DNA of 64,000 bases from Chromobotia macracanthus (GCA_036877525.1 JAZGTH010000019.1:2268001-2332000); one strand, 5' to 3'; positions 1 to 12,830 are shown, counted from the first letter of the stretch. Notes: generated from the sequence alone by a model not told the origin. Numbers and translations are program-made.

Positions 1-3000
1 AAATGTCACTGCCATTTTCAAATGTTCCTAAGCTAAAAATAGCTTTCATCAAACGAGCACAACTTCTGACAAATAAAATTGCTCCCGCTTCAAGTTTTCT
101 GTTCCTTCTTACAAGATACACATTTCACCCCAGTTAGTGTGCTGCCATAAGGAAACAGAAAACAAGTGCACAGGGAAATGTCTTTTCCTGGCACAGCTGA
201 GAGGTTTCCGTATTGATGGGGGAGATGCAGCATTACTGATCATGTGCAGGAAAAACCTCAGACTGCACAGCATGTGACAGCAGTGACACTGATGCATGAC
301 AGAGCTCTGTGCTTTACGCCTCAGCTGCCACACTGGCAGCTTACTGTAAATGTCAGTTACAGCTTATTTTCGCCACTATACATGAACCGTGATCAGCCTG
401 CCAGCTTAGGTAACAGACCTGGAGCTCGCCAACAGCCCCTATGAGACATTCACAGTACAAACATAATATTTAGAGCTATAGATTATGAGAAAGCATGAAA
501 CTCAATATTTACTAATTGATCTTTTCTACTTTTATCTGCTTTGATTATATAAGCACTGACATTTTAACTGTTTGTAGACTACATGTCATAATAGGTCAGT
601 CTGGTTTATTTGTGTCTGTTTCAATAGTGTTTTCTCTTGCCTTTCATAGTGTCAGAGACATATTTTATTGAGTTTTCAGATTTATTTTTACTTGGAAGTC
701 AAGTTCTATTTGGTTAAGTTAAATTGGCTTTGGCTGCGTTTGGTGATCTTGATTTATGACAGTTTCTCTTCGGATACTGTTAAGAAAAGCCTTACAAAAA
801 CTTAAACATTTTAAGCTTCTTACAGAAGTCAGTGTCTTTGCCTCTCTTTTTCCACTAGTGTAGCTTTCAGAAACTCTGAAGAAGGTATTCAAGAGAAACG
901 GGGCTGGCAGAATAACTCAAAGTGCAATCAATGCTTTGTGACAAAATCTTATCAATAATGCAACGGCAGCTACCTAATCTGCCTTTTACAATATGCAAGC
1001 TGACACTGGAAACAGAAAAGTGAAACAGGCTCAAGGAGAAAGACTAAAATATTCCTTAAAGGGAGATAAAAACAGAGTATTAGTGCTGTTGCGAGCTGAG
1101 TGGTTTGTTAAAGAGTAAGAGCCGGAGGGCAAGGCGGCCTGTTGGTCCTAATGCACATAGTGAAAGGTATGCCAGCCATGGACTGGCAGCACACAGAAAC
1201 TATGAGGTGCTCTTTCTACTTGGGGGTGAACTGCTGGAACATTCCGCTCCAATGGGCGGTCCAGCAGACGGACAATGAAAGAGAGCAGCAAAACTAAATG
1301 AACTAACATCTGGTTGTACATTGGGCATGTTTGTGTGCATTTTTATTATCAGGAGATTCTCTGGTTAACTACCTAATGTTGTATTAAATGCTTTTCCTGC
1401 CATTATTGGTGACAGAACGTGGTGGGGTATTGTCACGAGGCACAGATTAATGCACTACTGGGCATGTTCCCAGGGCCCCAGGGCACTAGATCAATAGGGA
1501 GCCCTGGCAAACTTACCCCCTCCCCGGAAAGCAATTGTGAAATGACTAAAGGGACCCCCGACATCCATGCCCAGGGTACATCAATGACATAATCCATCAC
1601 TGATTGTCACATATTAGGAGAATTATACACACATGGCTAAAGAGACAGGTCTAAATCAGAGATATTTAAAGTCTTGTGATGTTGCATGTCAACATATAAT
1701 ATAAAATCAGTACAGATGCACTAACGTCAAGTGTGGGATCGAAGTAATTTCCTCTATCTCTTCCCATCTTGTTTTCCATCTCTACTGCCCTGTCTGTTTG
1801 GGCAAAAATGCCCAAAACTAGGGGTTCAGAAATGTGTGAGATTCTGTAATGTTGTCTACTGATAAGACTTAGTAAAGCCATGTTTTTCTATTAGAGCAGT
1901 TGACACAGTGATGCACAGTGACCTACACTGTCTGTGGTCTAGTGCTGATATCAGTCTGTCCTTGTGAACTGTTATTTGAGTTGGCAGAACTGCTGCCACA
2001 AAAAGTCCCTAATAAAACAGACAGAGTATACAAAAAATGATTTCATTTACTGTTTTTACTCACTCTGAATCACATAAACACTAATAATCACAGATGCAAG
2101 CACATACCATGGTAAACATCTGTTTTTTCATTAAACATACACCAACTGTTCATAATTAACTGCACTTCAGCTCATCAACCTGTAATGAAATTGTGTTTAT
2201 TAACTTTAACACTCTCGGTTCTATACAGTATGCAAATTACTGTTATTTCCTGGACCCTGTGCTTTTCTAAAACATCAAATTAGTAATCCAGGCAGCCAAC
2301 AAATTAGAAACTGTGTGATGACATTCAAGATCAAACAAAACAGTATGACAGACAGACTGATGAATTACACTATAGAGGACCAAACCACTCAACATGAAAA
2401 AATTAAATGACTACAAAACTACAGTAAACTCCAATTTATTTGTAGTATTTTAAAAAAATAACTTTAATTGTTTAAAAATTTCAGATTTTCAACTTTAACA
2501 AAACTTTCACTTGTAATTACTTTATAGCAACCTCCGATTTGAATCCTGTTCACATGCTAAAAAAAGCAATTAACTCAAGTCAGTGTCAGGCCAGAGGCAC
2601 ATAATGACAGACAGAGCCATGGCAGGTCTGTATTGAGTGTGGTGTGGGCCACTGGACACCTTACAGCATTACATAATCCTCTCTGAGGATTGACTGACAG
2701 CTGTAATGTCTGTCTTTACCCACTCTCAGTGTGCCAATGTCTGAGTGTGTGTGTTGAGTGCTGTCTGATTGTATCTGTGTCTGATGTATTTGGCTTGTCA
2801 TCTGTAGCAAGGACTTAACAGTATGTTTTTGTGTGTGTGTCTGAATATGTGGTTTATGAGGATACACAAATGTGTATAAGGATGTGTACAACAACGTTAA
2901 CATGATTTATGGAGATACCTCTTGTGTCCATATAAACTGAATTGCTTAGAAACATACTAAATTGTGATTTTTTTTTTTAATCAGAAAATACTAAAAACAG

Positions 3001-4638
3001 CTTTGGATTTACTGTGCATTTTGTACTGTTGAAGATCAACAGCTATCATTGACTGAAAGTGTATTAAATCTATCTTCATGAATTAACCACACTCATAAAA
3101 GGCTTTTATTACAACAATTAGCTTACAAAGAGGAAGTTGTGAACATTGAGAAAATCTCAATGGCATATGTGCTTATTTGATTCATGGTAAAATCAACTTT
3201 GTTTTTTATATATTGTACATTTTTACATCTAATTTTATTAGTCATTTCAAGCACAGCAATGATAATCTTAAAAGAAACTGATATGCTGTTATGCCAGTTC
3301 CCATGTCACTATTGACCCTAAATAAAAGTCAGGTGTGAAAATCACAGTCCACACTGGGGTGTATAGTTTACAGAGCTGGCAGACTACATTAAACAAAACA
3401 TGTTCATTAAGACATGTTGCCATCCTACCTGTGGAGTGAATGTTGTCATAAAAGAATGTTGTCATAAAAATGTTGTCATCACCTCTTTCTCCTCCCTTCC
3501 TTAGCTGTTTACACTTTCAGTGGGCTCTTTCACCTTCTTGACGTCTTATTCAGTCTTATTTATTAGATGTGTTGTTAATTGTCTTACGCCAGCCTCAGCT
3601 CATCAACATATGTCAATGTACATCTTGCAACTAATTGTTAAAGCCATTCCATAGTGTATGGCTGAATGCCAGCCAATACAAAGGCGGCACAGACAATACA
3701 AGTTCCATTGTATCAATAATGCAACAGGTTGCGCTTGTGTGGGCTCAAGGATCAGAGACAAATGAAACATTAAAAATTCACAGTATCATCAGCAAAAAGA
3801 ATTGTGAGGATTCAGTACAGCTCAAGGGGCAAGGGTTTGCCAATTTCATATTGGGCTACAAGACCAGGGTAAAAGGTGTAAAAGTGTATGGCAGAGTAAA
3901 AATATCACCTGTTGTTTAAACAAACCATCACTTTTAGGAGTGATTTTGTTTGGCTGAACACTAGCTGGGACCCTCAAAGGACTCTAATATGAAAGGTAAG
4001 AGTCTTCTTACTAAACGGTATTTTGCTATTTACAATCAAGTTGAAAGAACTTGTTCCTCATAAACTAATTACCAAACGATTGTCTGTTTGGCTATACTAT
4101 AAATTATTTTCTATTCCATTTCCAATTTTCCTTAAATTTTTTTTCATTTTTATGCACAAAAACATTTTCTAAATACTGTAATTAAACGGCTATTCTTGTT
4201 CTTTTTGTAATGTGACTTTTCCCTGAACGCGTTACCGCGTCAGTGACAATAACAACACAGCACCTGTTACACTGAAGAAGCCACTGAAAACTTTACCCTT
4301 TTCTTCGATTGCCGCAATAAACCAGAACATGAACAGACATTTATTCATTACATAATATCTTATTAAACTCGTAAGATTTCATATGATTAAACCGTCTGGA
4401 GATCTATAAATATGTATTATCTGGTAAAGTGGGATAGTGCAAAATGGGAAAGTGCAAAATTCCTTTGTGATTGTCTCCACATTTACAATTTGTTAGACTC
4501 AACCTTCGCGTCGCGTAAATAGCAACTAAATACAAAATTAATGTGATGATGTCGTTGAAACTGCATTCAAATAGATAGAAATTCAGATTGGCGTTCCCTT
4601 CCACCAAAAGAGACGGGTTTTTATCAGTGTCACCTCAC
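1..4638 (-). other. start of glra3 intron 1; no coding exon seen
   Basis: AT-rich non-coding DNA. I looked on the minus strand for glra3 exon 2 and found none. A strong donor-like gtaagttt on the minus strand at about 1515 is not preceded by a glycine-receptor-like frame. There is a three-copy 15-bp tandem repeat at 3439-3480 and GT-rich sequence near 2740-2850. Otherwise nothing nameable. Confidence 0.6.
3439..3480. repeat. short tandem repeat, three copies of aatgttgtcataaaa
   Basis: Three consecutive near-identical copies of a 15-16 bp unit, the last one truncated. A simple minisatellite-like local duplication. Confidence 0.85.
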
Positions 4639-4709
4639 CTCAGCAAAATCCCTGTTTCCCATGCAATGAATCCCCAGACAGCCACAGATCGCAGCCTTTC
4701 CCGAGTCAT
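4639..4709 (-). CDS. glra3: first coding exon of a glycine receptor alpha subunit (signal peptide), probably glra3
   Basis: Minus-strand ATG at 4709 opens 23 codons plus AG, then donor GTGAGG. The peptide starts MTRERLRSVA and continues VWGFIAWETGILL, with the split codon probably Ser (AG+C/T) or Arg. This is a signal peptide with a basic start and hydrophobic core. The WE-x-x-(I/L)-L-L-S pattern matches GLRA3 (FYFWEAALLLS) and GLRA1 (LYLWETIVFFS), whose first exons end at the same place. An in-frame TGA lies four codons upstream, so this is the first ATG of its frame. Human GLRA3 lies downstream of GPM6A on the same strand, as here. Later exons with the conserved GYDARIRPNFKGPPVNV region were looked for in 1-4638 and not found, so they lie beyond the left edge. 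Glycine receptors are pentameric chloride channels of inhibitory synapses. Confidence 0.72.
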
Positions 4710-4710
4710 C

Positions 4711-4731
4711 TCAAGACTTCAGTGCATACAT
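4711..4731 (-). promoter_or_regulatory. six-codon uORF ending next to the glra3 start
   Basis: ATG TAT GCA CTG AAG TCT TGA ends one base before the glra3 ATG (TGA-G-ATG). Such close spacing suits reinitiation or translational braking. Relevant only if the leader includes this position, which is expected. Confidence 0.3.
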
Positions 4732-4817
4732 ACACCCCCCGTGAACGCCTGTGCTCTCTTCAGCACCTCTGGCTTCTTGACTTCAGCACCTCGGACAGCG
4801 CTCCGGCTGTTCTTCAT
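4719..4817 (-). promoter_or_regulatory. upstream open reading frame in the glra3 leader (32 codons)
   Basis: If transcription begins above 4817, an ATG at 4817 opens 32 codons (MKNSRSAVRGAEV..., ending CMH) and stops at 4719, ten bases before the glra3 ATG. It is out of frame with the main coding sequence. It could lower translation or be skipped by leaky scanning. Confidence 0.3.
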
Positions 4818-6570
4818 CCGCTCCAATACGGCGTGGTTTCGTCGTGCGCGGCAATCGCAAAGAAGCAGTTTTGAAATCCTTCATAATCTCGCGAATCTAA
4901 AAAGCATGCATCAAACTTCCCTCGTAAGACCACTGAAGGAGACGAAGTGCTGTTTGAAAGATCGTGAAGTGATCCTTGACATATTCAGACACGTCTCAGC
5001 AGAGACCGCCCCACACAGCGCGCTTGACTGACAGCGCGCTTCTCCACTCTCACTGTAAATATGCATGTGCAACGCTTAGGCTGCTTACAATACCAGAGAA
5101 CTGGAGATTTTGGATACGTCCCCTTACTAGTGCCAGCCCTGTGAGACTGTGTGAACAAATTATTGAATTACATTATTGCAGCAGTAAATAATAGTGCTGT
5201 TATTATAATGAGCATATATTAATGAAAATCGTATTGTATTATATTGATTACAGACAAAGTGAAATGTTACATTTAAAAAAAAGGCGGTTTTGAAGGTCCA
5301 AACAGATTGCTACACAGTCTCTAACAAAGGATCAGTAGGTTTTAGGCTTTATTGTGGTTCAAATTCTATGTATTCCGATATGAAAAACATACGTTTAGAG
5401 TGGGTAATGAAACACTTCATATAGTTGACTAATAAAGCTGACTATATCAGTAAGCAAAGAAATTAAGGGCAATGTCACGCAAGCACATGTTGGAACACAT
5501 GCTCTATACTCCCTCGGTGCTAAATGCGCCCGGTCCAATCTGGCAGGGAGCCCTATATGCTGCATGTATGTATTTAAGCTTAATGCACACCGTTTACACA
5601 GCGTGTATTTTAATTTACCCATTGAGTCATCGTTATGCCACAGTGAGTGACAGTGTCTGGCTGCCGCGGGCAGAGCGCACAGCTGAGGCCGGGTGCATCT
5701 GCGCAGCGTGTGCCCGTTCCTATTTATTGTGCCACATTGACCCTGTTCCCAGCTTCGTGCCATTGCTCTGGAACGAAACGATAAGCTCAAACGCTCTCTG
5801 TTGCCAAAATGTGGCATTAGGGGATAGCTCGTGTCCGCTTTATTCGCTTTTCATTCGTTTTCTTTATTTTAAAAGTTACCTCTGTGTGTTTTGAACTGCA
5901 ATAAAGAGCAAGTAAATATACCATCAGTGAAAATATGTTGTTACTCTCTGTCAATAAATAGCAGTCGTTTTCTGCCAGCTCGTGGAATAAGTGTTTCTAA
6001 AATGCGATAGTTACCCTATATATGTGGCTATAGGCAATAGGCGTAACTTTAAGTGTTTCTTACAGTAGGCCTGCGTCCTTTAAATGCGTTGCAAAAGCGC
6101 TCTTGTCTCAAGATGAGAAAAATAATTTTGCTAAAAAACAAACAAAACTTCTACTTGCGTTTTCTGTCGTGTTCAGCAGTGCACTTGAGCATTATTTTGG
6201 TTATGCACTAGGTTTTGAGCACTGCATTTTAGATGAGCACTCATTCTCGCTTGTGTGAGCAAGCAGGCTGTGTGTGTATGTGGGTGGGTAAAGGGCAGAT
6301 GGATGGGAAGAGCACTGATAATAGCCTAATGTGTACTTTGTCAATTACAAAGGCCACACGTTTAGCCCCCAGATAATTTCCACTGCCCTCTTTGAATGAA
6401 CCCCTCTCTCATGTAAGGGCTGTTAGAGCTCTTTTGACTAATCACTGTCTACCTCAGACTAGGTTGTAGTGACAGGACACTCATGCCAAAATAATGAAAA
6501 GAAGAGAGGGTATTTAGAAATAACTGTCCTCCCTTTGCGGAGGAATGCACTATACCCATTTCAGATTAAT

Positions 6571-6660
6571 GAAATACTCCACCCAAAAATAAATGAAGGT
6601 CAATAAATTTATCACACTCAAGGCATCCTGTGTATATGACTCTTTTTCAGCAGAACAGAA
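6571..6660 (+). mobile_element. eroded end of a 'GGATAGTTCACCCAAAAATGAA' type inverted-repeat element
   Basis: The stretch aatactccacccaaaaataa followed by atgaaggtcaataaatttatc is a degraded version of the very common cyprinid element end GGATAGTTCACCCAAAAATG. Only this one end is recognisable; the matching 3' end was not found. Confidence 0.5.
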
Positions 6661-6685
6661 TTGGAGTTATATTAAATAATACCCT

Positions 6686-6813
6686 GGCGGCACACCAACT
6701 TCACGTCGATAACAATGAATCTCATTGGTTCTCGTATGTCTCGTGACTAGTATCGTGATGAAACGCAGTCAAGAACCAATTCTGCGTTATCAGCGTGGAG
6801 CCAGTATGCCACC
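6686..6813. repeat. imperfect palindrome with arms of about 45 bp
   Basis: The left arm (6686-6733: ggcggcacaccaacttcacg, gataac, cattggttc) and the right arm (6772-6813: gaaccaat, gttatc, cgtggag, atgccacc) are inverted copies separated by about 40 bp. The RNA or single strand would fold into a long hairpin. It is likely the core or nested part of a non-autonomous DNA transposon. Confidence 0.7.
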
Positions 6814-8059
6814 ATATTTGGTGTCGTTTTTCATACAGATATGTTTACATTCAAACACACCATATCAATCGCTAAATACACTCAAAATAACAATTCATTA
6901 GAACGCCAAAAAATTACTAAAGTTGTATATTGATGAATCACAGTATTGTGCTAGTGCCCAGTTGCAGTCCAGTCTCTGTAGCTACGCCCTGATTGTTATC
7001 ACCTGTGTCTGCTTTTCCCTGATAGCTTTTTGAATATATAGCCCCAATAATTCTTTGTCAGTGTTTGTTTGTGGTGTTTCTGCACTGTTTAATGTGGATT
7101 TATCTTGACTGATTTTGTTACCTGTTTGGCATTATTAAAACTGTGCCTGCATTTGGATTCTTCCTCCCTTGCCTTGATTTCACCCACAGCAATACATATG
7201 TTGTTGTTTTTTTACCTCATCACTTTGTGCTAAAAAGTCAAGAGCTTCAGTCAAGAGCTTCCAGACATAAAGAAATATTCTAGGTGTTCTAATCTGCGAC
7301 TAGAGACGGTGCCTTTATTAAAGGCATAAACATTCTGTGCGAACATGTACATGTTTAGCAACAAAATTTAATCAAGAAAACTTGAGGTCTGCAGGCATTT
7401 TAGTTATGCCACATTCACAGTGATGTAGTTTAATCACCGGCTTTGCCTCCAGCCTTTCCTCACTGAAACGTTGTGTTTCACACATAAAAGAGGGCATATC
7501 AATATAAGGATTAAACCTCATTATGTTGAGGTTGACAAGCTTGTCTGAAAACACCAACTAAATGCGTGGATAAAGAGATATTCACAATCAACAGACAGAC
7601 TGTGTTACTCCGGCAATGAACCGTCGTGCACACACAGAAACCAGGAGCAGTGCTACATATTTCAACACCCATTCTGTAGGTGCTCATCACATTGCAATGC
7701 AAATGTGTTTATTCTGCGGCCAAAAAGACGTGTGGCATTTACTAAATCTGTTCTATATGCAGAGATTATTGCACTGTATTGGCTGTGAAAAAGACGAATT
7801 GCTCAATTACAGCTTTGTGGTGAGTCGTTATAAATCTCCACCCAGCATGCTGCATATTAAAGGGTCTCATTTGGAAGTGACAGAGACTTTGGTGGACAGT
7901 TCAGTCTCAAAGCAGGGATGAAGCCACAGACAAGCTCCAATACCTTCTCATTATAATAGTATATACTGTATGTGCAAAAATGATTTGAAAAAAATAAAGA
8001 AAAAACTGGTTGTGAGATTAGACGGTTTAAAATTTTGAGTGGTATGGCTTAATGTACAT

Positions 8060-8225
8060 TTTTGGGCTGGCAATCAAATGGTTGTACTGTAAGTTCGAAT
8101 TTGCAATAAATAGTCCATGAAGTGTCATGCTTGTGCCCTAGAGTAAAGCACCCTGCTCCAAGGGGACGTTCCCTATAGTTAGTGCACTTTAAATCCCATT
8201 GGATCAAAGCTTTAGACATATAAGT
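8060..8225 (+). mobile_element. old tRNA-derived SINE
   Basis: Contains a box-B-like gtaagttcgaat near 8090, then a body resembling the fish SINE series 'ccttgagcaaggcacc...ctgctccaagggga' and ends near a degraded 'gtgcactttaaatc..ttggatcaaagc' tail. Divergence is high. It is not a working tRNA gene. Confidence 0.5.
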
Positions 8226-10554
8226 TCTTACTAGTGTACATTAATAATTCACCCATCTTACAAAGCGGTGGTTTGTATCATTCTTATCAGAATATTTAAA
8301 TTTTGCTCAAATATATAATTAAAAGTACCAAAAAGTGTTTCTCACACCTTCCTTCTTTAGTATCCACTTAACATACATACAGTACTTGGCTAGTTGGAAA
8401 AAGATGATTTTTGTCATGACCAAGGCACACCCTACCTTTGACACTGTAGCTGCTGCATAGTTTGGTTCTATATTGAGCACTTTCAGTGCATGCTAAATTA
8501 GGTATCTTCTTAGAGATAATGGTTTAGTTATTTGCAGCTAATGGGCTGCACTGCACTGACCAAATGGGTCACACCAGCAATAAAATTTTCTAATCTGGCT
8601 GCCAGATCCATCAGAGGAGCCTTTAGCCATGACTGACATAACAGTTCAGAGCAGATAATTAGAAATGCAATCTGCTATGGCATGTTGAGATGTTAACAAA
8701 GCCTTAGTAATCAGGACTGAAGAGAGCTGGTGTGGAAAGCTCTCTTCTGACTCAATCTCAAAGCATTACTGCCTTCACTCACTGTTCATAATGGCAAGTT
8801 CATGTCAAGAGCTTATAATCTTTAGTCCTTTTGGACTAGAGCAATATGAAGGTGTTATTTAAAAGGACTGAATACAATCTAGAAGCTGACAACCCTGAAA
8901 TTTGCCATGAAAACACATCACTGATTAAATGAACAGAAATTATTTTGAACTGAACAAACTTGATAAAAGATCATGCCATTAAAAAAACAGCAAATAAATG
9001 GCAAAGAAAGCGATATATGAATCACTGGTTCCATTTGCTCTGAAGTGTGATCTATTTAAATCTAAGATGATTCTAATATTGGATGAAAATTCCAACATTC
9101 CAATTATACATTTTGTGCTTCCCTGTGTGCATTCTAGGGCCTAATGACACATAGAACATTTCCTTCCAGTTGAGAAGGTCTTTATGCGTCACTCAACTGC
9201 CGATTTCCATAGAGGTTTAGGATGGTCACAGCATTCCTGAAAAACATATGTCCAGGCCCTGACTCATATTGGTGATGCTTAATGAATCTGTGAGATATTC
9301 TTGTAGTAATGGGGATGTTGTACTAAAATGAGGGCAAATTAATGATGTAATGCCCAGAGAGCAGTTGTGTTGAATAGCATGCTTAATTCAGCTGTCTCTC
9401 TCTGGATGCTAATTCCTTTATTCTCTATTCATGCAAATCTATCCCTGGATGCTCCGACTTTTCTAATGCCCTGACAATGGTGTGATGTAAGCACAGTATA
9501 ATGAGTGATAGATAACCCTTGTATTTTGCATAATCATCAGGATGCATATACACCATGTGGATGTTTCTAATCATAAATAACTACTAAGTTAACTACGAAC
9601 TAAGAAGTAAAAGAACTGTCGATCACAAGCAGCATCTGTTTCTAAACAGGGAGGAATTAATTGGGTTGAAACAAACCCATATTTTCAGTCATGCTTACTG
9701 ACTGCCCAGGTTATATGGAAAGTGACAAAGAAATGTGTCCTTCAATACTTTAATACAAAATAGTTCATTTATATTAAAACAGTGGGATTTTGTCCTTCAT
9801 TATAATGGTCTTGAATTCCTTAGAGTTCAGGGTTAGTGAAACACTTCACTACACCCATTATGACATCACAGATTATTTCTGTGTCTGTTTAATTCGGTCA
9901 TGCATGTGCGCATGTTTGTTATATTTGGATAAAGCATGGAACTTTGTTTACTGTTACATAATCTAAAGGGCTAAAAATACACAGACTTCATGTATAGAAT
10001 GACTTTACAGCACAAAACACTTTTAAAATGTACAATCTTTGAATAAAAAAATTTTCATTGGTATTTTCTGTTTCTATGCAATTCTTTTTTTATGTATACA
10101 GTAGTTTAATTATGTTTGCATATTGCACCTGGCAAATTAATGTGCTTAGCTGTGAGGGCTGGAGTATTTCATTATTACACTCCATCATGCTGCAGTGATA
10201 CATTTATCACCAGCACCTCCACTATCACACCTGTTATGACCTGATATCAATTAACTATGTTCACCATTCACTCTAATGAGGGCCCCTGATGGACACAGAG
10301 ACATAGAAGTGCTGGCCTGAAAGAATATCACTAGTCAACTCTGGGAATTCTACAAAATGCAGTTCATAGTAATGAAGCATGTTTCAGTTTCAAAAGCTAT
10401 GTGTGTTTAATAACACAAATGTTATATGAAGGGGAGACCGTGGCTAGTTTTCACACTTTTAACTCCAGTGATTATTTCTCATTTGTAGTATGCCTTATGG
10501 AGGCTCTTCCCATGCAAATCAACATGCACAGATGCACATGTGTGACTCAGGATT

Positions 10555-10700
10555 AGAAGATACACAAACCCATACACCTTTACTTATGCATCTAAATGGG
10601 GACATTTTATAGACTTCTATTGTTTTTATACACAGCTAGTTATAAACACTATAACCTAACTCACACCCTAACTTTAACAGAAACCCTTCTGCATTTTTGT
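10555..10700 (+). repeat. interspersed repeat, family also at 22.6 and 46.2 kb
   Basis: The segment ggggacattttatagacttc with the following 'ataacctaactcacaccctaac' matches, with divergence, the copies at 46197-46440 (same strand) and about 22610-22850 (opposite strand). I do not know the family's class. Confidence 0.55.
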
Positions 10701-12490
10701 TGCATTGTTTTATATTTAATAGCATTTTTATAAATGAGTATGTACCGAATAGCAGATTTGCTCAGGTTTGTCAGGTTTTGCTGACTTTTAGGTACAATTT
10801 GTCCTCAATATATAGGGAAGTAGCCCCTCACCCCCACACAAACACACACCCTAGTCTCTATGCAAAAATAAAAGTTCAGTCACTATACTAAAACTTTAAT
10901 TATAGCATTTGGAGTGCCTCCATGAAAAATGTTAAGACGTATTGAATATTGTAGTTTATTTTGTAATTTCATACTTGTGTCTGTACGTGTCTAATCAGCT
11001 AACATCTTTTCCTAAATAGTCCACACAGGGTTTTAAAATGATAAAGGCATCTGACATCTGCCTTTATGTAAACACATGAAATGTCATATATTACATTGTT
11101 GTGTTTGGAACCAGATAAAAACAGGCTTTTGGATATTATGTATAATATTTTTTGTATTTTTACAATTTTCAAACTAAATTAAGGCAACCCAAACATCATC
11201 TTACATTATCTTAGAAAATTATTCCATAAGATCATTTTCAGCATTGACTAAAACTCCAGTAAAAAGTGCTTAAAGAATTTCAAGTTTTATTCTCATTTAA
11301 AGTATCATTTAAAAGCTTACACATCCTTTATTCATGTTCTTCCAAAAGCGCCACCCATGAATAAGTAATGGCTCAGGGTAGCACAGTAAAGTATACATCT
11401 GCAGACCTTGCTGATGTTTGTCTTTTCATCCTGTGCAGATAAAGTTAAATTAGGGAGAAAAATGTTACAAATGCTAAAAATAAATAAATTAATTTGGGCC
11501 TCTCTTTTTTTTTACTAAGTTATTTATTAAGTTTTGAAAGATGACCTGAAAATAGTTTGGACAAATTAGGTGACAGTTCAATGCAAAAATCTAAAAGGGA
11601 AAATAATGATGAGATTCTCCTCCAGATCATGTCTGAGAAACAAGTAAACAAACTACCTTTACAGATCAGACAACTTATCTGTTATCTGTACTTCTTTTTA
11701 CAGGTTTTTGGTAATTCTTCTCAGGGAAACGGGAAACTTTTATCTCTTAACTTAGAGAAGCTGGGTATCTTACAGAATGCACTAACAAAAGAAAACATTT
11801 GTCTAAGAAGTTATATGAGAGTAAAAAACATAAAATAGAATAACACTAATGAATATTCATGGTATACAATTAACACTTGGAGAGAACATGGTAATTCAGG
11901 CTCAATTAAATGAATAATACATTAGTTGAGCTTATATCGCTGTATTATAGGTTGTTACTGATAGCCTTTGCAGGAAATTAATATTTTATAATTCTGTGGG
12001 ATTATATTAATTTAATGTTGAGTAAAAAAGAAAGGAAAACCAAGGCTTTTTATTTATTCTATCTTAGCTCAAAGTAAGAATATGTCACAGTGGAGACACA
12101 CTTAAGCATATGTAAAAAAAGGCAAAAACACAGAAAATAGAATTATTCATAAAGACTACCCTTGAATGGCTGGTAAAATATGCAAGTCTAATCAGTTTAA
12201 CACGCAAAACATCTTTGTTTCTGCAACATTTTGCTTTAAGGCACTTGATATATTTCCTTTGCGTGCACAATAGAATACGTGAGGCATGAATCCACATTAT
12301 TTCAGTTAAATTTGAAAATGCATCTTTTTTGGCCTTCTGTCCACATTGCGACAACAGTTTTGTCCAGCATGACTAGACCTGCTTTCATTGATTTAACTAC
12401 TTGCCCTCTCTCCGAAACCCCACCCTCCAAAAAATTTAGCAAACCAGAACATGCACAATGACTGACAGACAGAGAGCCCCCAACAACTCA

Positions 12491-12515
12491 CCCCCCCCCC
12501 CCCAACACACACACA
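12491..12515 (+). repeat. C13 run followed by (AC)n
   Basis: Thirteen C followed by aacacacacacac: a mononucleotide run joined to a dinucleotide microsatellite. Confidence 0.9.
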
Positions 12516-12769
12516 CAGACACATCTGTTTACAGAGCCTAGGGCTGTTACAGAGACAGGTGAGATTTCTCAGGACAGTTATCTCATGTGATGTCTGCCAG
12601 ATCGCAAAGACATTACAAAGACAATCATTCACAGCACCTATATGCTTTAAGGAAATGGAAGCTTTAGCGCAAGTTCTAACAGAAGACTATAATTCCATGT
12701 CATCTTATACACTTGAAGTATATAAGTTCCGTACTCACTCACTTTTGCATTCACACCCATCCTCCCCAC

Positions 12770-12830
12770 CACCACCAGGTTGGTCCCTGTCCATACTTCC
12801 CGGGATAGGCTCCGCCCCGCCTTCATTTTC
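12770..12830. repeat. fragment of a dispersed fish repeat
   Basis: The words ttcccgggataggctccgcc resemble the dispersed teleost repeat 'cccgggataggctccagccc', known to me from many fish sequences. Only this fragment is present, so class and limits are uncertain. Confidence 0.35.

Larger units (their letters stand above)
4710..5850 (-). promoter_or_regulatory. glra3 5' leader and probable promoter region
   Basis: Upstream of the glra3 ATG the sequence becomes richer in CpG than the surrounding desert (about 4740-5040 and 5640-5800, for example gctgccgcgggcagagcgc and an NRF1-like ctgcgcagcg near 5699). No TATA box in a convincing place was seen, so a dispersed CpG-type start is likely. Start site and exact limits cannot be read from sequence. 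Several overlapping open frames on both strands here (4588-5031, 5395-5817, 5472-5894) are explained by the higher GC content. Confidence 0.4.

Noticed and set aside
1500..1560. Strong donor-like gtaagttt on the minus strand, possible glra3 exon 2
   Set aside because: The frame before it lacks any glycine-receptor sequence and one frame contains stops.
3635..3919. Plus-strand open frame of 94 codons
   Set aside because: No recognisable protein, no splice context, and it lies within the glra3 intron.
4588..5031. Plus-strand open frame of 147 codons
   Set aside because: It is antisense to the glra3 first exon and leader; higher GC lowers stop frequency here. No family resemblance.
5395..5894. 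Two 140-codon frames on opposite strands
   Set aside because: They overlap each other in the CpG-richer promoter area and show no domain, signal or codon bias that would favour either.
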